Below are positions 8,156 through 16,881 of a stretch of 64,000 bases of DNA, piece by piece. Numbering within the stretch: position 1 is the first letter of the stretch; every line of letters starts with the position of its first letter. The notes beneath the pieces were generated by a model. It was not told where the DNA came from, ran no database searches, and was given only the letters and a program-made list of their open reading frames with translations. Both the position numbers and the translations under genes were made by a program. The DNA comes from Streptomyces natalensis ATCC 27448 (GTDB lineage: Bacteria; Actinomycetota; Actinomycetes; Streptomycetales; Streptomycetaceae): contig NZ_JRKI01000029.1 in the NCBI RefSeq assembly GCF_000935125.1, forward strand, positions 682,001-746,000, read 5' to 3'.

Positions 8156-9247
8156 ATGCGCAATTCCTTCGTCGTATCCGAGAGCGATCAGGATCCGGGG
8201 AATCATGAGTCGTCGCCGCGCCGGATCGTCCATGTCTTTCCGGGGCAGGGCGACTTTTCCGTCAGCCCGCTCGTACGGGCGATCCGTACGCATGCCGCGG
8301 TACGGAAATCCGTCGCCGAGGTATTCCAAGAAGCGGAAGACGTGGGCCGCGAATTCGGTATCGCGCCCTTGGCCGGGCCCCTGCTGGGCGACTCCCCGCC
8401 CAGTGGCCGCGATCTGGCCGCCGCCCGGGTGGGCACGCCCCAACTCGCGCTGTTCTGCTCCTCGGTGGCGGTGCACCGCGCCCTGTGCACGATCGGGCTG
8501 GTGCCCGATGCCGTGCTCGGGGTGAGCTTCGGGGAGATCGCCGCGCTCACCGCGGCGGGGGTGTTCGAGGTGGCCGAAGGGGCCCGTATCGCCTGTCTGC
8601 TGGCCCGTCAGCTGGTGGGCTGTGCGGGCGGGATGACGCTGGTGGGCGCGGCGGAGTGGCGTACGCGCGCACTGATGCGCGAGGCGAATGCCCCGGATCT
8701 GGCGGCGGCCTGCATCAACGACCCCGGTGAGACCCTCGTGAGCGGCCCGCTCGGGACGCTGGGGGCCGTGGAGGAACTGGCCCGGCGGCAGGGAATCGCG
8801 GTGAGCCGGCTGCGGCTTCCGTTCTCCTCCCACCACCCGTCGCTCACCGGTCCCGCCGACGCGTTCGAGGCGGCGATCCGCCCCCTGACCGCCCGGCCCG
8901 CCCGGGTCCCCGTCTTCTCCGCCGTCCACAAGGGCCGCTACCGGCCCGGCGACGACGTGCACCGCGGGCTGGCGAACTGCCTGGTCCGTCCCGTGCGGCT
9001 GCCCGAGGTGCTGCACCAAGTGACCACCGGAGGCGGCGTGTTGTTCCTCGAAGCGGGCACCGGCCGCGCGCTGACCCGCAATGTGCGGCACACCCTGCCG
9101 CCCGCCGCGGCCCGCGCCCACGCCCCGCTCGCCGACCCCCGCTTCCCCTGGCCGGACGCCCACCCCCCGACCGCCCCGCCGCCCGACGGCCCCCTCTCCG
9201 CCCTCTGGAGCCGACGCGATGACCACGCACCTGCCACCCCGCGGTGA
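8156..9247 (+). CDS. Malonyl-CoA:ACP transacylase-like acyltransferase (FabD family)
   Basis: 363 residues. The acyltransferase fold is shown by VFPGQG (residues 28-32), TPQLALF, and the nucleophile elbow GVSFGE around Ser124. The elbow normally reads GHSxGE, so the histidine before the serine is replaced by valine. The active-site histidine region is SSHHPSL (226-227). It should load an acyl group from CoA onto the ACP encoded at 14151. A strong AGGAGG (8141-8146) lies nine bases upstream of the ATG. The C-terminal 50 residues are Pro/Ala-rich and overlap the next gene by 29 bases. It is the first gene of the seven-gene operon and occupies the fabD position of the canonical fabD-fabH-acpP-fabF order. 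Acyl specificity cannot be read from the sequence. Confidence 0.82.
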   Translation: MRNSFVVSESDQDPGNHESSPRRIVHVFPGQGDFSVSPLVRAIRTHAAVRKSVAEVFQEAEDVGREFGIAPLAGPLLGDSPPSGRDLAAARVGTPQLALFCSSVAVHRALCTIGLVPDAVLGVSFGEIAALTAAGVFEVAEGARIACLLARQLVGCAGGMTLVGAAEWRTRALMREANAPDLAAACINDPGETLVSGPLGTLGAVEELARRQGIAVSRLRLPFSSHHPSLTGPADAFEAAIRPLTARPARVPVFSAVHKGRYRPGDDVHRGLANCLVRPVRLPEVLHQVTTGGGVLFLEAGTGRALTRNVRHTLPPAAARAHAPLADPRFPWPDAHPPTAPPPDGPLSALWSRRDDHAPATPR

Positions 9248-11087
9248 ACTGACCGAGATCGTGGGCGGGACCCGTTCCGACGCCCTGCGCCACCGCCTGC
9301 TGCTCACCCTGGCCGAGGACGCCCCCGCGGCCGCGGGCTGCGGGGACCGCGCCCTGCGCGTGCACCGGCGGCTGCGCCGGATCGCCCAGATCCTGCCGCC
9401 GGTGGGCGAGTTGTTCCGCGACCCGGAGCAGCTCGCGGTGCTCAGCGAATGCGTGGCGCTCGTCGACCCTCCCCTGTACATGGCCGTCCTCTCCCACTAC
9501 GCCCTGTGCCTGGGCTCCGTCGTCACGCTGGCCGGGGACCCGGCCCGCCTCGGCCGGCAGGGGGAGGCGCTGGCGAGCGCACGCGCCAAGGGCGTCTTCC
9601 TGGTGACCGAGATCGGCGACGCCAGCAGCCACCTGGGGATCCGGACCACCGCCCGATTCGACCCCGCATCAGGGGAGTTCGTCCTGCAAACGCCCGATGC
9701 GCGGGCGGCGAAATTCTCCGCGGTCGGCTCTCCCCGCACTCCGCAGACGGCCGTGGTGTGCGCCCGCGTGGTGACCGGCGGGACGGACCGCGGAGTGTTC
9801 TCCTTCGTGGTGGACCTCAGCGACGAGAACGGTCCGCTCCCCGGGGTGGAGATCTCCCGCAGCCTGGAGGTGCCGGCTCTCCCGCTGGACTATGCGCTGG
9901 TGCGCTTCCACGGCGTACGACTACGGCCCGAGCAGTGGCTGTGCGACGGGGCGCGGATCGCTGCGGACGGCGCCTTCCACGATCCCCTCGGCAGCCCGGA
10001 CGCGCGGCTGCAACGGACCCTGTGCGTGGGGCAGATCCTGTGGGCGACGCTGCCCTCGGCGATGGCCGCCATGGCACGGGAGAGTTCCGTACAGGCGCTG
10101 CGCTTCTCGGCGCGCCGCCGGGCGCACGGCCGGCTGGCGCCGGGGGCGAAGGTGCTGGACTGCCGCACACAGCAGCATGCGCTGCTGGGGTGTCTGGCGG
10201 AATCGTTCGCCCTGACCTGTGCCGGACGGACGGCGCGGGAAATCTGGACCCGGTCGCGTACCGCACCGGGCGCCCCGGCACCGGGGGCGCAGCGCGCGAA
10301 CGGGATGGCCTTCGCTCCGTGGACCGCCGTCGACCGTCCGCTGGCGGTGCTCAAGGCGCTGTCGGTGCGCGGGACGGCCCGGGTGGCCGCCGAATGCCAG
10401 CACCGGTGCGGGCTCGCCGGATTCCTGCACCCCAACATGCTGGGCGGCTACCACGGTTTCGCCCATGCCTTCGAGAGCGCGGGCGGCGACAGCCAGTTGA
10501 TTCTGCTGGACGCCGGCCGGGCCCTCGCACAGGAGGCCGGCCGCAGCAACGGCCGCGCCCACGGCACCGGCACACCGCTTCCCGACGTGCCCGTCGACCA
10601 CCCCGGCTGGTGGCTCGCGACCACCCGCGCCCAGGAGACCCGGCTGGCGGACGCGCTGCACCAGGCCCTGCGTGCCCGGGCGGGCGCGACGGGCCTGGAG
10701 CTGTGGAATCCGCTGCTGGACGCGGCGCGCGGGCTCGGGGAGGCGTACGGGAGCCGGCTCATGGCCGAGGCGGTGGCCGGCGTTCTGGAGGCCGTCCACG
10801 ATCCCGGGCTGCTGGCCGTCCTGCGTCCCCTGGCCACGCTGTACGGGGCGGTCGAGGCGCGCCGCCTGTCCGGCCCCCTCCAGGCGACCGGTGTGCTCGA
10901 TGCCGCAACGGTACGGACGCTGCCCGCGGTGCTGGACAGGCTGTGCGACCGCCTGCTGCCGCATCTGCCCCTGCTGGAGGACGCCATGGGCGCCCCGTCC
11001 GGCGCGGTGTCCGCTCCGCTGGGCGCCGACGACTACGCCGCGGCCCTGTCCGCATCCCTCAACTGGCTACCGGAAAGGCCGTCATGA
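9219..11087 (+). CDS. Acyl-CoA oxidase/dehydrogenase-like flavoprotein
   Basis: 622 residues, the length of acyl-CoA oxidases rather than dehydrogenases (about 380). The flavin-domain motif FLVTEIGDASSHLGIRTTA near residue 130 corresponds to the TE(L/M)GHGS loop, and the helical part ends in CQHRCGLAGFLHPN followed by HAFESAGGDSQLILLDAGRA, matching the oxidase segment around FEGDN. The family introduces an alpha,beta double bond into acyl thioesters using FAD, with oxygen as acceptor in oxidases. In this operon it could desaturate an ACP- or CoA-bound chain. GGAG lies eight bases before ATG 9219. It overlaps the acyltransferase by 29 bases and the next gene by four (ATGA), implying translational coupling. 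Confidence 0.8.
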   Translation: MTTHLPPRGELTEIVGGTRSDALRHRLLLTLAEDAPAAAGCGDRALRVHRRLRRIAQILPPVGELFRDPEQLAVLSECVALVDPPLYMAVLSHYALCLGSVVTLAGDPARLGRQGEALASARAKGVFLVTEIGDASSHLGIRTTARFDPASGEFVLQTPDARAAKFSAVGSPRTPQTAVVCARVVTGGTDRGVFSFVVDLSDENGPLPGVEISRSLEVPALPLDYALVRFHGVRLRPEQWLCDGARIAADGAFHDPLGSPDARLQRTLCVGQILWATLPSAMAAMARESSVQALRFSARRRAHGRLAPGAKVLDCRTQQHALLGCLAESFALTCAGRTAREIWTRSRTAPGAPAPGAQRANGMAFAPWTAVDRPLAVLKALSVRGTARVAAECQHRCGLAGFLHPNMLGGYHGFAHAFESAGGDSQLILLDAGRALAQEAGRSNGRAHGTGTPLPDVPVDHPGWWLATTRAQETRLADALHQALRARAGATGLELWNPLLDAARGLGEAYGSRLMAEAVAGVLEAVHDPGLLAVLRPLATLYGAVEARRLSGPLQATGVLDAATVRTLPAVLDRLCDRLLPHLPLLEDAMGAPSGAVSAPLGADDYAAALSASLNWLPERPS

Positions 11088-12208
11088 GCCACGAACCTCC
11101 GACCGTGCCCCGGATCGGCGTGCTGGGCATGGGCACGTATCTGCCCGGCGGCATCCGCACCAATCACGACGTCGCGGCCTCGGCAGGCGTCACACCGGAG
11201 TGGATCACCGAACGCACCGGTGTGCACACCCGGCATGTGGCCGCGCCCGAAGAGGCCGCCTCCGATCTCGCGGCGGCCGCCGTACGGGCCGCGGTGGCCG
11301 CCGCGGGCATCGACATCGACCAGATCGACGTGCTGATCGCCGCCACCTCCACCCCCGACGAACTCGGCCCCTCGACCGCCTGCCGGATCCAGGCGCTGAC
11401 CGGCGCCCGCCGTGCCGTGGCGCTGGATGTCAGCGCGGCCTGCGCGGGCTGGCTGTTCGCGGCGCGGGTCGCCCACGACTGGCTGCGCGGGGAGCCGGGG
11501 GCGCGGTATGCGGCGGTCGTCGGCGTCGAGGCGTACTCCAAGTTCCTCGATCCCACGGACCGGGGCACCGCGGTGCTCTTCGCCGACGGCGCGGCCGCCG
11601 CGGTCCTGGGAACCGTCGCGGACGACGCCGGATTCGCCGACTTCCGGCTCGGCTCCGACGGCACCGGCGCCCATCACGTCCTGATCCCCGCCGGCGGCAG
11701 CCGCGCACCCGCCAGCCCCGCCACGCTCGGCGGCCACCGCCACCGCATCCACATGGACGGCCGTGCGGTACGCGATTTCATCGCCGAGGTCTTCCCCCGG
11801 CTCGTCGACGAAACCCTGGTGCGCAACCGGCTGCGGCTGACGGACCTCGACGCGGTCATCACCCATCAGCCCAATCCCGTTCTGCTGCGCAGCCTAGGCG
11901 ACCGGATCGGCATTGCGCGCGAGCGGCTGGTCATCGTCGGGGACGAGGTCGGCAACATCGGCGCCGCGAGCGCACCGTACGCGCTGGCGACCGCCGCGGC
12001 ACGCGGGCTGCTGCCCCAGGGCGGAAGGATTCTGCTGGCCGTCTTCGGGGCGGGCGTGACCTGGGGCAGCGCGCTGCTCACCTGGACCGGGGCGCCGGCC
12101 ATCCGGATCGCGCCCACCCGCACCCCGGCCACCCACAGCGCACCGGCCCGCGCCCCGCACACCGTCCGGACATCCACCAACACCCCTGTCATGCAAAGGA
12201 GTTCCTGA
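11084..12208 (+). CDS. Beta-ketoacyl-ACP synthase III (first copy)
   Basis: 374 residues of FabH-type thiolase fold. The Cys-His-Asn triad is complete: Cys120 in SAACAGW, His261 in THQPNP and Asn291 in GNIGAAS, and the N-terminal WITERTGVHTR motif is present. KAS III enzymes start chains by condensing an acyl-CoA with malonyl-ACP; some relatives instead transfer or condense finished acyl chains. The last 40 residues are a Pro/Thr/Ala-rich tail not needed by the fold. The start overlaps the oxidase stop by four bases and the stop shares one base with the next start (TGATG). It differs clearly from the second KAS III at 13075, so the two probably have separate substrates. It belongs to the three-gene insert between the fabD-like and fabH-like positions. 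Confidence 0.87.
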   Translation: MSHEPPTVPRIGVLGMGTYLPGGIRTNHDVAASAGVTPEWITERTGVHTRHVAAPEEAASDLAAAAVRAAVAAAGIDIDQIDVLIAATSTPDELGPSTACRIQALTGARRAVALDVSAACAGWLFAARVAHDWLRGEPGARYAAVVGVEAYSKFLDPTDRGTAVLFADGAAAAVLGTVADDAGFADFRLGSDGTGAHHVLIPAGGSRAPASPATLGGHRHRIHMDGRAVRDFIAEVFPRLVDETLVRNRLRLTDLDAVITHQPNPVLLRSLGDRIGIARERLVIVGDEVGNIGAASAPYALATAAARGLLPQGGRILLAVFGAGVTWGSALLTWTGAPAIRIAPTRTPATHSAPARAPHTVRTSTNTPVMQRSS

Positions 12209-13047
12209 TGAAGACCCTCGCCTCGTTCCGGCTGGACGGCGCGCGCATCCTGGTGACCGGCGCCTCGCGCGGTATCGGCAGGGCCGTCGCCGTGGCGTTC
12301 GCCCGGGCCGGCGCCGATCTGGCGCTGTCCGCACGGAGTTCGGCCGCGCTGAAGGAGACCGCGGCGCTCGTGGAGGAGGAGGGGCGCACCGCCGTGCTCG
12401 TCCCGGGCGATCTGGCCGGGCCGGGCGCCGCGGAGTCGGTGGTGGACGAGGCCGCGGAGGCGCTCGGGGGACTGGACGGAATGGTCCACAACGCGGGCAT
12501 GCTCCCGGCGCACCCGGACGGCAGCCCCGCCCTGGACCCCCTCCAGGACTCGGCGCAGGAGGACTGGAACCAGGTGCTGTCGGTCAACCTCAACGCCACC
12601 GCGGCGCTGTGCCGGCGGGCCCACCGCCATCTGGCCGCCTCGCCCCGGGCCAGCGTGGTGCTGATGTCCTCGCTGGCCGGTGTGATCGGCACGCCGGGGA
12701 TGGAGGCGTATGCGGCGTCCAAGGCGGCGCAGATCTCGCTGGCCCGCAGCCTCGCGGTGGGCTGGGCGCGGCAGGGCATCCGGGTCAATGCGCTGTGCCC
12801 GGGCTGGACCCGTACGGACATGACCGCCTTCGCCTACTCCATGGAGCCGCTGTCCGACTGGCTGATGGCCCATGTGCCGCTGGGCCGCTGGGCGGAGCCG
12901 GACGAGGTCGCCTGCGCCGCGCTGTACCTGGCCTGCCCCGCAGCGTCCTATCTGACGGGCCAGGCGCTGATGCTCGACGGCGGCGCCTCGGTGCCCGACG
13001 GCGGGCTCGCCGGGATCCCGAAACCGCCCTCCCCCTTCGCCGCCTGA
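12208..13047 (+). CDS. SDR-family 3-oxoacyl-ACP reductase (FabG-like)
   Basis: 279 residues with the classical short-chain dehydrogenase signature: NADP-binding TGASRGIG (17-24), HNAG at 94-97, catalytic Ser154/155 in MSSLAG, and Tyr168-Lys172 in AYAASKAAQ, then a C-terminal LDGGASV. It should reduce a beta-ketoacyl thioester to the 3-hydroxy form using NADPH. The 102-120 segment is slightly longer than in FabG. The start overlaps the KAS III stop by one base, so translation is coupled. Together with the oxidase-like gene it provides beta-carbon processing; no dehydratase or enoyl reductase is encoded here, so those steps must be absent or borrowed. Confidence 0.86.
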   Translation: MKTLASFRLDGARILVTGASRGIGRAVAVAFARAGADLALSARSSAALKETAALVEEEGRTAVLVPGDLAGPGAAESVVDEAAEALGGLDGMVHNAGMLPAHPDGSPALDPLQDSAQEDWNQVLSVNLNATAALCRRAHRHLAASPRASVVLMSSLAGVIGTPGMEAYAASKAAQISLARSLAVGWARQGIRVNALCPGWTRTDMTAFAYSMEPLSDWLMAHVPLGRWAEPDEVACAALYLACPAASYLTGQALMLDGGASVPDGGLAGIPKPPSPFAA

Positions 13048-13074
13048 CACCCCTCCCGAGAGGCCGGGTCGACC

Positions 13075-14178
13075 ATGACCACCGTGACCCCCACCGCCGT
13101 GATCCGCGGTATCGGCAGCTGTCTGCCGCCCCAGGTGCTGTCCAACGAGGACGTCAAACGCCGCGGGGTGCTGGACACCACCGACGAATGGATCCGCACC
13201 CGCACCGGCATCGCCCGGCGCCGGGCGGCCGAGGAGCACACCAGCACCGGAGATCTGGCGGTGGCCGCGGGCCGCGCCGCCCAGGAGTCCGCACACGCCC
13301 GCGCGGATCTGCTCCTGCTCGCGACGACGACCCCGGACCGCCGCTGTCCGGCGACCGCACCCGAGGTCGCGTACCGGCTGGGGCTGGGGGCGGTGCCCGC
13401 CTTCGATCTGTCGGCGGTGTGCTCGGGCTTCGTCTACGCCGTCACCGTGGCCACCGCCCTGGTCCGTACCGGGGTCTGCACCCGGCCCCTGGTGATCGGC
13501 GCCGAAACGTACTCGCGCATCATCGATCCGCTCGACCGGGACACCGCGGTGATCTTCGGTGACGGCGCGGGGGCGGTGCTGCTGGAGGCCGGGGACCGCG
13601 CCGAGCCCGGGGCGATCGCCGCCGTCGACTGGGGGTCCGACGGTTCGGGCAGCGATCTGATCGCCATCGCCGCCGGCGGCTCGCGCCGGCCCGACACCTC
13701 GCCCCGACTGTGCCGCGAGGACCGGTACTTCCGGATGAGCGGCCGCGCGGTGTACGGACACGCCGTGCGCCGGATGACCGATTCCTCGCTCGCCGTGCTG
13801 GCCAGGGCCGGCTGGCGGCCCGGCACGGTCGGGGCGTTCATCGGCCACCAGGCCAACAAGCGCATCCTCGACTCGGTCGCCGACCGAGTGGGCATCGCCC
13901 CCCGCTTCCGCCACGGCAACATCCGCGACGTCGGCAACACCGCCGCCGCCTCCATCCCGCTGGCGCTGGCCGACACGGCGGCGCGCCACCGCGTCCAGCC
14001 CGGCACCCGCACGCTGCTCACCGCGTTCGGCGGCGGCCTCACCTGGGGGTCGGTCGCGCTGAGCTGGCCGGCCGCCCGCCCCCGCTCGTCCGAACCCGAA
14101 CCGCGTGACGCCCGTTCCACCACCCACCCGACACCTGAGGGAAAAGCACCATGGAATCTGTCTACGACCACCTCGTGA
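13075..14178 (+). CDS. Beta-ketoacyl-ACP synthase III (second copy, fabH position)
   Basis: 367 residues, FabH family. The triad is present as Cys116 (AVCSGF), His258 (GHQANK) and Asn288 (GNTAAAS), with EWIRTRTGIARR near residue 40. GHQANKRI is the usual FabH ACP-binding helix start, so this copy looks like a chain-initiating condensing enzyme. It starts 27 bases after the reductase; the upstream Shine-Dalgarno (GAGAGG, 13057-13062) is modest. The final nine codons overlap the acyl carrier gene by 28 bases in another frame. Together with the ACP and KAS II genes it recreates fabH-acpP-fabF order, also seen as redP-redQ-redR of prodiginine clusters. The starter unit cannot be deduced. Confidence 0.87.
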   Translation: MTTVTPTAVIRGIGSCLPPQVLSNEDVKRRGVLDTTDEWIRTRTGIARRRAAEEHTSTGDLAVAAGRAAQESAHARADLLLLATTTPDRRCPATAPEVAYRLGLGAVPAFDLSAVCSGFVYAVTVATALVRTGVCTRPLVIGAETYSRIIDPLDRDTAVIFGDGAGAVLLEAGDRAEPGAIAAVDWGSDGSGSDLIAIAAGGSRRPDTSPRLCREDRYFRMSGRAVYGHAVRRMTDSSLAVLARAGWRPGTVGAFIGHQANKRILDSVADRVGIAPRFRHGNIRDVGNTAAASIPLALADTAARHRVQPGTRTLLTAFGGGLTWGSVALSWPAARPRSSEPEPRDARSTTHPTPEGKAPWNLSTTTS

Positions 14179-14420
14179 CCGTGCTCCAGGACAAGTTCGA
14201 GGCCGATGCCGACGAGATCCGTCCCGAGGCGACCCTCGCCTCCCTGGAACTGGACTCCCTGGCCGTCGTCGAGCTCTACGTCACGCTTCAGGAACACTGG
14301 GGCGTCGCGCTCGAAGAGGACGACGCGGCCGCGGAGATGGCGCTGCACAAGCTGGCGCAGACCGTTGCGGCGCAGCTGTCCGCGGCGGGCGCGGCGACCG
14401 ACTCGGGAGCCCCGCAGTGA
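14151..14420 (+). CDS. Acyl carrier protein
   Basis: 89 residues, normal ACP size, acidic. The phosphopantetheine attachment motif is ELDSLAVVEL with Ser36. After activation by a phosphopantetheinyl transferase encoded elsewhere it would carry the growing chain between the acyltransferase, condensing enzymes and reductase of this operon. GAGGG at 14137-14141 lies about ten bases upstream of the ATG. Its stop overlaps the KAS II start (GTGA). The DSL is followed by AVVELYV rather than the primary-metabolism form, which fits a dedicated carrier. Confidence 0.9.
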   Translation: MESVYDHLVTVLQDKFEADADEIRPEATLASLELDSLAVVELYVTLQEHWGVALEEDDAAAEMALHKLAQTVAAQLSAAGAATDSGAPQ

Positions 14421-15661
14421 TCCGACGCGGCCGCGATCCGGGCATCGCCGTCACCGGCATCGGGCTGGTCACCCCGGCCGGTGTCGGTACGGCACGGACC
14501 TGGGCGGGCGTCTGCGCCGGCCGGGGCACCGCGGCCGAGGACCCGGCGCTGGCCGGGCTTCCGGTCTCCTTCTCCTGCCGGGTGCCCGGCTTCGATCCCC
14601 GCACGCAGGTGCCGGGTCGGCGGCCGTGGTGCCATGACCGGTTCACCCAGTTCGCGCTGGCCGCCGCCCGTGAGGCCGTCGCCGACGCCGGGCTGGACCC
14701 GGCGTCGTGGGACGGCGCCCGGGTCGCGGTCGTCCTGGGCTCGGCGGCCGGCGGGGTGGACACCTACGAGAGCCAGCTCCGCAAGCTGCTGGCCGCCGGG
14801 TCCCGGGCGGTCTCGCCGCTGACCCTGCCCGCCTTCCTGCCCAACATGGCCGCCGGGCAGCTGGCCATCGCCCTGCGGGCCCAGGGCCCGGCGCTGCACA
14901 CCGCCGCGGCCTGTGCGTCGGGCGCGTCCGCGGTGGCCACGGCGGCCCTGCTGCTGCGCGCCGACGACTGTGACCTCGCCGTCGCCGGCGGCACCGACGC
15001 CATGGTCACCCCGCTGTGCGCCGCCGCGTTCGCGAGGATGGGCGCGCTCTCCCGGCACCCCGGTCCCCCCGCGGCCGCCTCGCGGCCCTTCGATGCGGCC
15101 CGGGACGGCTTCGTGCTGGCCGAGGGGGCGGGCGTACTGGTCCTGGAGCGGGGCGCCGACGCGGCCGCCCGGCGCGCACCGGTCCACGCCCGCCTCGCCG
15201 GATACGGCAGCTCCGCCGACGCCCACCACCCCGTGGCCCCCGACCCCGACGGCCAGGGCCTGCGGCGGGCCACGGAGCAGGCCCTGCGGGTGGCCGGCGC
15301 CGGCCCGGCGGAGGTGGACCATGTCAACGCCCACGGGACCGGCACCGCACTCAACGACCGGGCCGAGGCCGCTGCGCTGGCGCGGATGTTCGGTGCCGCT
15401 CCTCCGTCGGTGACCGCCGCCAAGGGCGTCCTGGGCCACACCATGGGAGCGGCCGGCGCCATCGAGGCCGCCCTGACCGCGCTGACCGTCGAGCACCGCC
15501 TCGTCCCGCCCACCGCCAACTTCCGCAGCGCCGAACCGGACACCGGCCCGGTGGACCTGGTGACCGGCCGGCCCCGTCCGCAGACCGTCCGCCTCGCCCT
15601 GAGCAACTCCCTCGGCTTCGGCGGCCACAACACCGTGCTGGCTTTCCGGCCGGGCGGCTAG
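14417..15661 (+). CDS. Beta-ketoacyl-ACP synthase II (FabF-like)
   Basis: 414 residues. The Cys-His-His triad is intact: Cys166 in TAAACASGA, His306 in NAHGTGT and His341 in LGHTMGA, plus the DGFVLAEGAGVLVLE strand. It is therefore an active elongating condensing enzyme, not a chain-length factor lacking the cysteine. The GTG start overlaps the ACP stop by four bases. It is the last gene of the operon; 255 bases of non-coding sequence follow before the next gene. It would extend the ACP-bound chain with malonyl units. The number of cycles is unknown. Confidence 0.9.
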   Translation: MIRRGRDPGIAVTGIGLVTPAGVGTARTWAGVCAGRGTAAEDPALAGLPVSFSCRVPGFDPRTQVPGRRPWCHDRFTQFALAAAREAVADAGLDPASWDGARVAVVLGSAAGGVDTYESQLRKLLAAGSRAVSPLTLPAFLPNMAAGQLAIALRAQGPALHTAAACASGASAVATAALLLRADDCDLAVAGGTDAMVTPLCAAAFARMGALSRHPGPPAAASRPFDAARDGFVLAEGAGVLVLERGADAAARRAPVHARLAGYGSSADAHHPVAPDPDGQGLRRATEQALRVAGAGPAEVDHVNAHGTGTALNDRAEAAALARMFGAAPPSVTAAKGVLGHTMGAAGAIEAALTALTVEHRLVPPTANFRSAEPDTGPVDLVTGRPRPQTVRLALSNSLGFGGHNTVLAFRPGG

Positions 15662-15916
15662 GACCGCTGTTCGGAGGGCCGGGATCGACCAAGATCACAA
15701 ACATCGCCCCCGCGTCCAGCGTCACATGACGGGATTCATCGGGGCATGCCAGGAATGCGCGAGCCATCGACAAGGAATCTTCACGAAAGCGCCACCGGCT
15801 CCCCGTTCCGTGATCGGCGGGCCTCGTTACCGTTACTGCTCGCTCGCCCCCCGCGTACGAATGTGATCAAGGTATCCGGCGTCCCTGGCGGCGCAGTCAG
15901 CACAGAAAGCTCGCAG

Positions 15917-16795
15917 ATGGACTACTGCTCGTCGTGTCGCCGGAATCTCAACGGGGCGCTCGTGTGCCCGGGATGCGGCGATTACGCTCCGGACATAGCC
16001 CCGACCGGCCGCCGCCGACCCGACGCGGAGGCCGTCGGCGACAACTGGGACGCCTGGCCGGCGGAGTCCGCGCCCGACTGGACGCCGCCCGAGGCGACGG
16101 CGGCGGTACCGGCGTGGTCGGAGGCATCGGAGGTACCGGACGCCGCGGTGTCCGACAGCCCCGAGGCCCCCGCCGCCACCGGCCAGGGCCGGGCGGCACG
16201 CCGCCGTCAGCTGGCCCGGTGGAAGAAGTACCGGCGCCGGGCCGCGGCCGCTACGGCCTTCGCCCTGTTCGGCGGCGGCCTGACGACCATGCTGATGCAG
16301 CACCGCCCCACCCCCGGCCATGACCAGGCGGCCGCGGCGCCGGAGCCGGAGCGGACGTCCGCGCCCGGGATGTCGGCCGCCGCGCCCGAGGAGCAGCCCG
16401 ACGACCGGACCTCCCGGCATCCCGGAGCCCGCCCGCCCCTGACGGCCGACCGCCCGCAGCACCACGCCGCCACGCCGACCGCCGCCACGCCGCTCCGGCG
16501 GGACGCCACCGCCGCGGCCCACCCCGTCGCGTCCCCGAGCGCGCCGTCGCACACCGCAGCGGCCCCCGCGACGCACACCGGCCACTCCGCCGTCTCGTCA
16601 TCGCACACGACGGCCCCCGCGTCCTCCGACGGCTCGGGCGATTCCGGCGGCTCCGCTGCGGGCAACGCCCCGGCACAGGCCCCGGCGACGACCTCGCCGA
16701 GCACCTCGACCTCCCCGACGTCACCGACCTCCCCGTCGGCCGATCCGACCTCGCCCACACATCTGTGCGTGCTGGGACTTGTCTGCGTGAACTGA
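15917..16795 (+). CDS. SCO2400-family zinc-ribbon membrane protein
   Basis: 292 residues. The N-terminus begins DYCSSCRRNLNGALVCPGCG, a four-cysteine zinc ribbon, as in Streptomyces SCO2400-like proteins of unknown function. A basic stretch RRRQLARWKKYRRR near residue 97 precedes one hydrophobic segment (AAATAFALFGGGLTTMLM), suggesting a single-pass protein with the zinc ribbon inside. The remaining 170 residues are low-complexity Pro/Ala/Thr/Ser and probably extracellular, ending with a short cysteine pair (LCVLGLVCVN). ATG 15917 was chosen because it puts the ribbon at the extreme N-terminus as in the family; longer in-frame starts exist upstream. The stop codon lies inside the first unit of a 17-bp tandem repeat. 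Confidence 0.75.
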   Translation: MDYCSSCRRNLNGALVCPGCGDYAPDIAPTGRRRPDAEAVGDNWDAWPAESAPDWTPPEATAAVPAWSEASEVPDAAVSDSPEAPAATGQGRAARRRQLARWKKYRRRAAAATAFALFGGGLTTMLMQHRPTPGHDQAAAAPEPERTSAPGMSAAAPEEQPDDRTSRHPGARPPLTADRPQHHAATPTAATPLRRDATAAAHPVASPSAPSHTAAAPATHTGHSAVSSSHTTAPASSDGSGDSGGSAAGNAPAQAPATTSPSTSTSPTSPTSPSADPTSPTHLCVLGLVCVN

Positions 16796-16881
16796 GGCTC
16801 TGCATGGACTGAGGCCCTGCGTGAACTGAGGCTCCGCGGGGACTGAGGCTCCGCGGGGACTGAGGCTCTGCGTGCTGAGGC
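16787..16881. repeat. 17-bp tandem repeat, five full units plus one degenerate
   Basis: Units start at 16787, 16804, 16821, 16838 and 16855, with consensus RTGRACTGAGGCYCYGC (17 bases). A sixth copy from 16872 has lost three bases. The first unit overlaps the stop codon of the zinc-ribbon gene. The array is followed directly by a perfect palindrome. It resembles a minisatellite generated by slippage; a function in RNA stability is possible but not shown. Confidence 0.85.

Noticed and set aside
11866..14127. 753-codon open frame on the minus strand
   Set aside because: It is entirely antisense to the KAS III and reductase genes, which have complete catalytic motifs, and its Gly/Arg/His-rich composition is a mirror of GC-rich codon bias.
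8156..15661. Primary fatty acid synthase operon
   Set aside because: It lacks the usual uninterrupted gene order and carries three extra genes and dedicated HTH-TPR regulators instead of the usual activator gene upstream.
16787..16881. CRISPR array
   Set aside because: Units are contiguous without spacers, so it is a simple tandem repeat.
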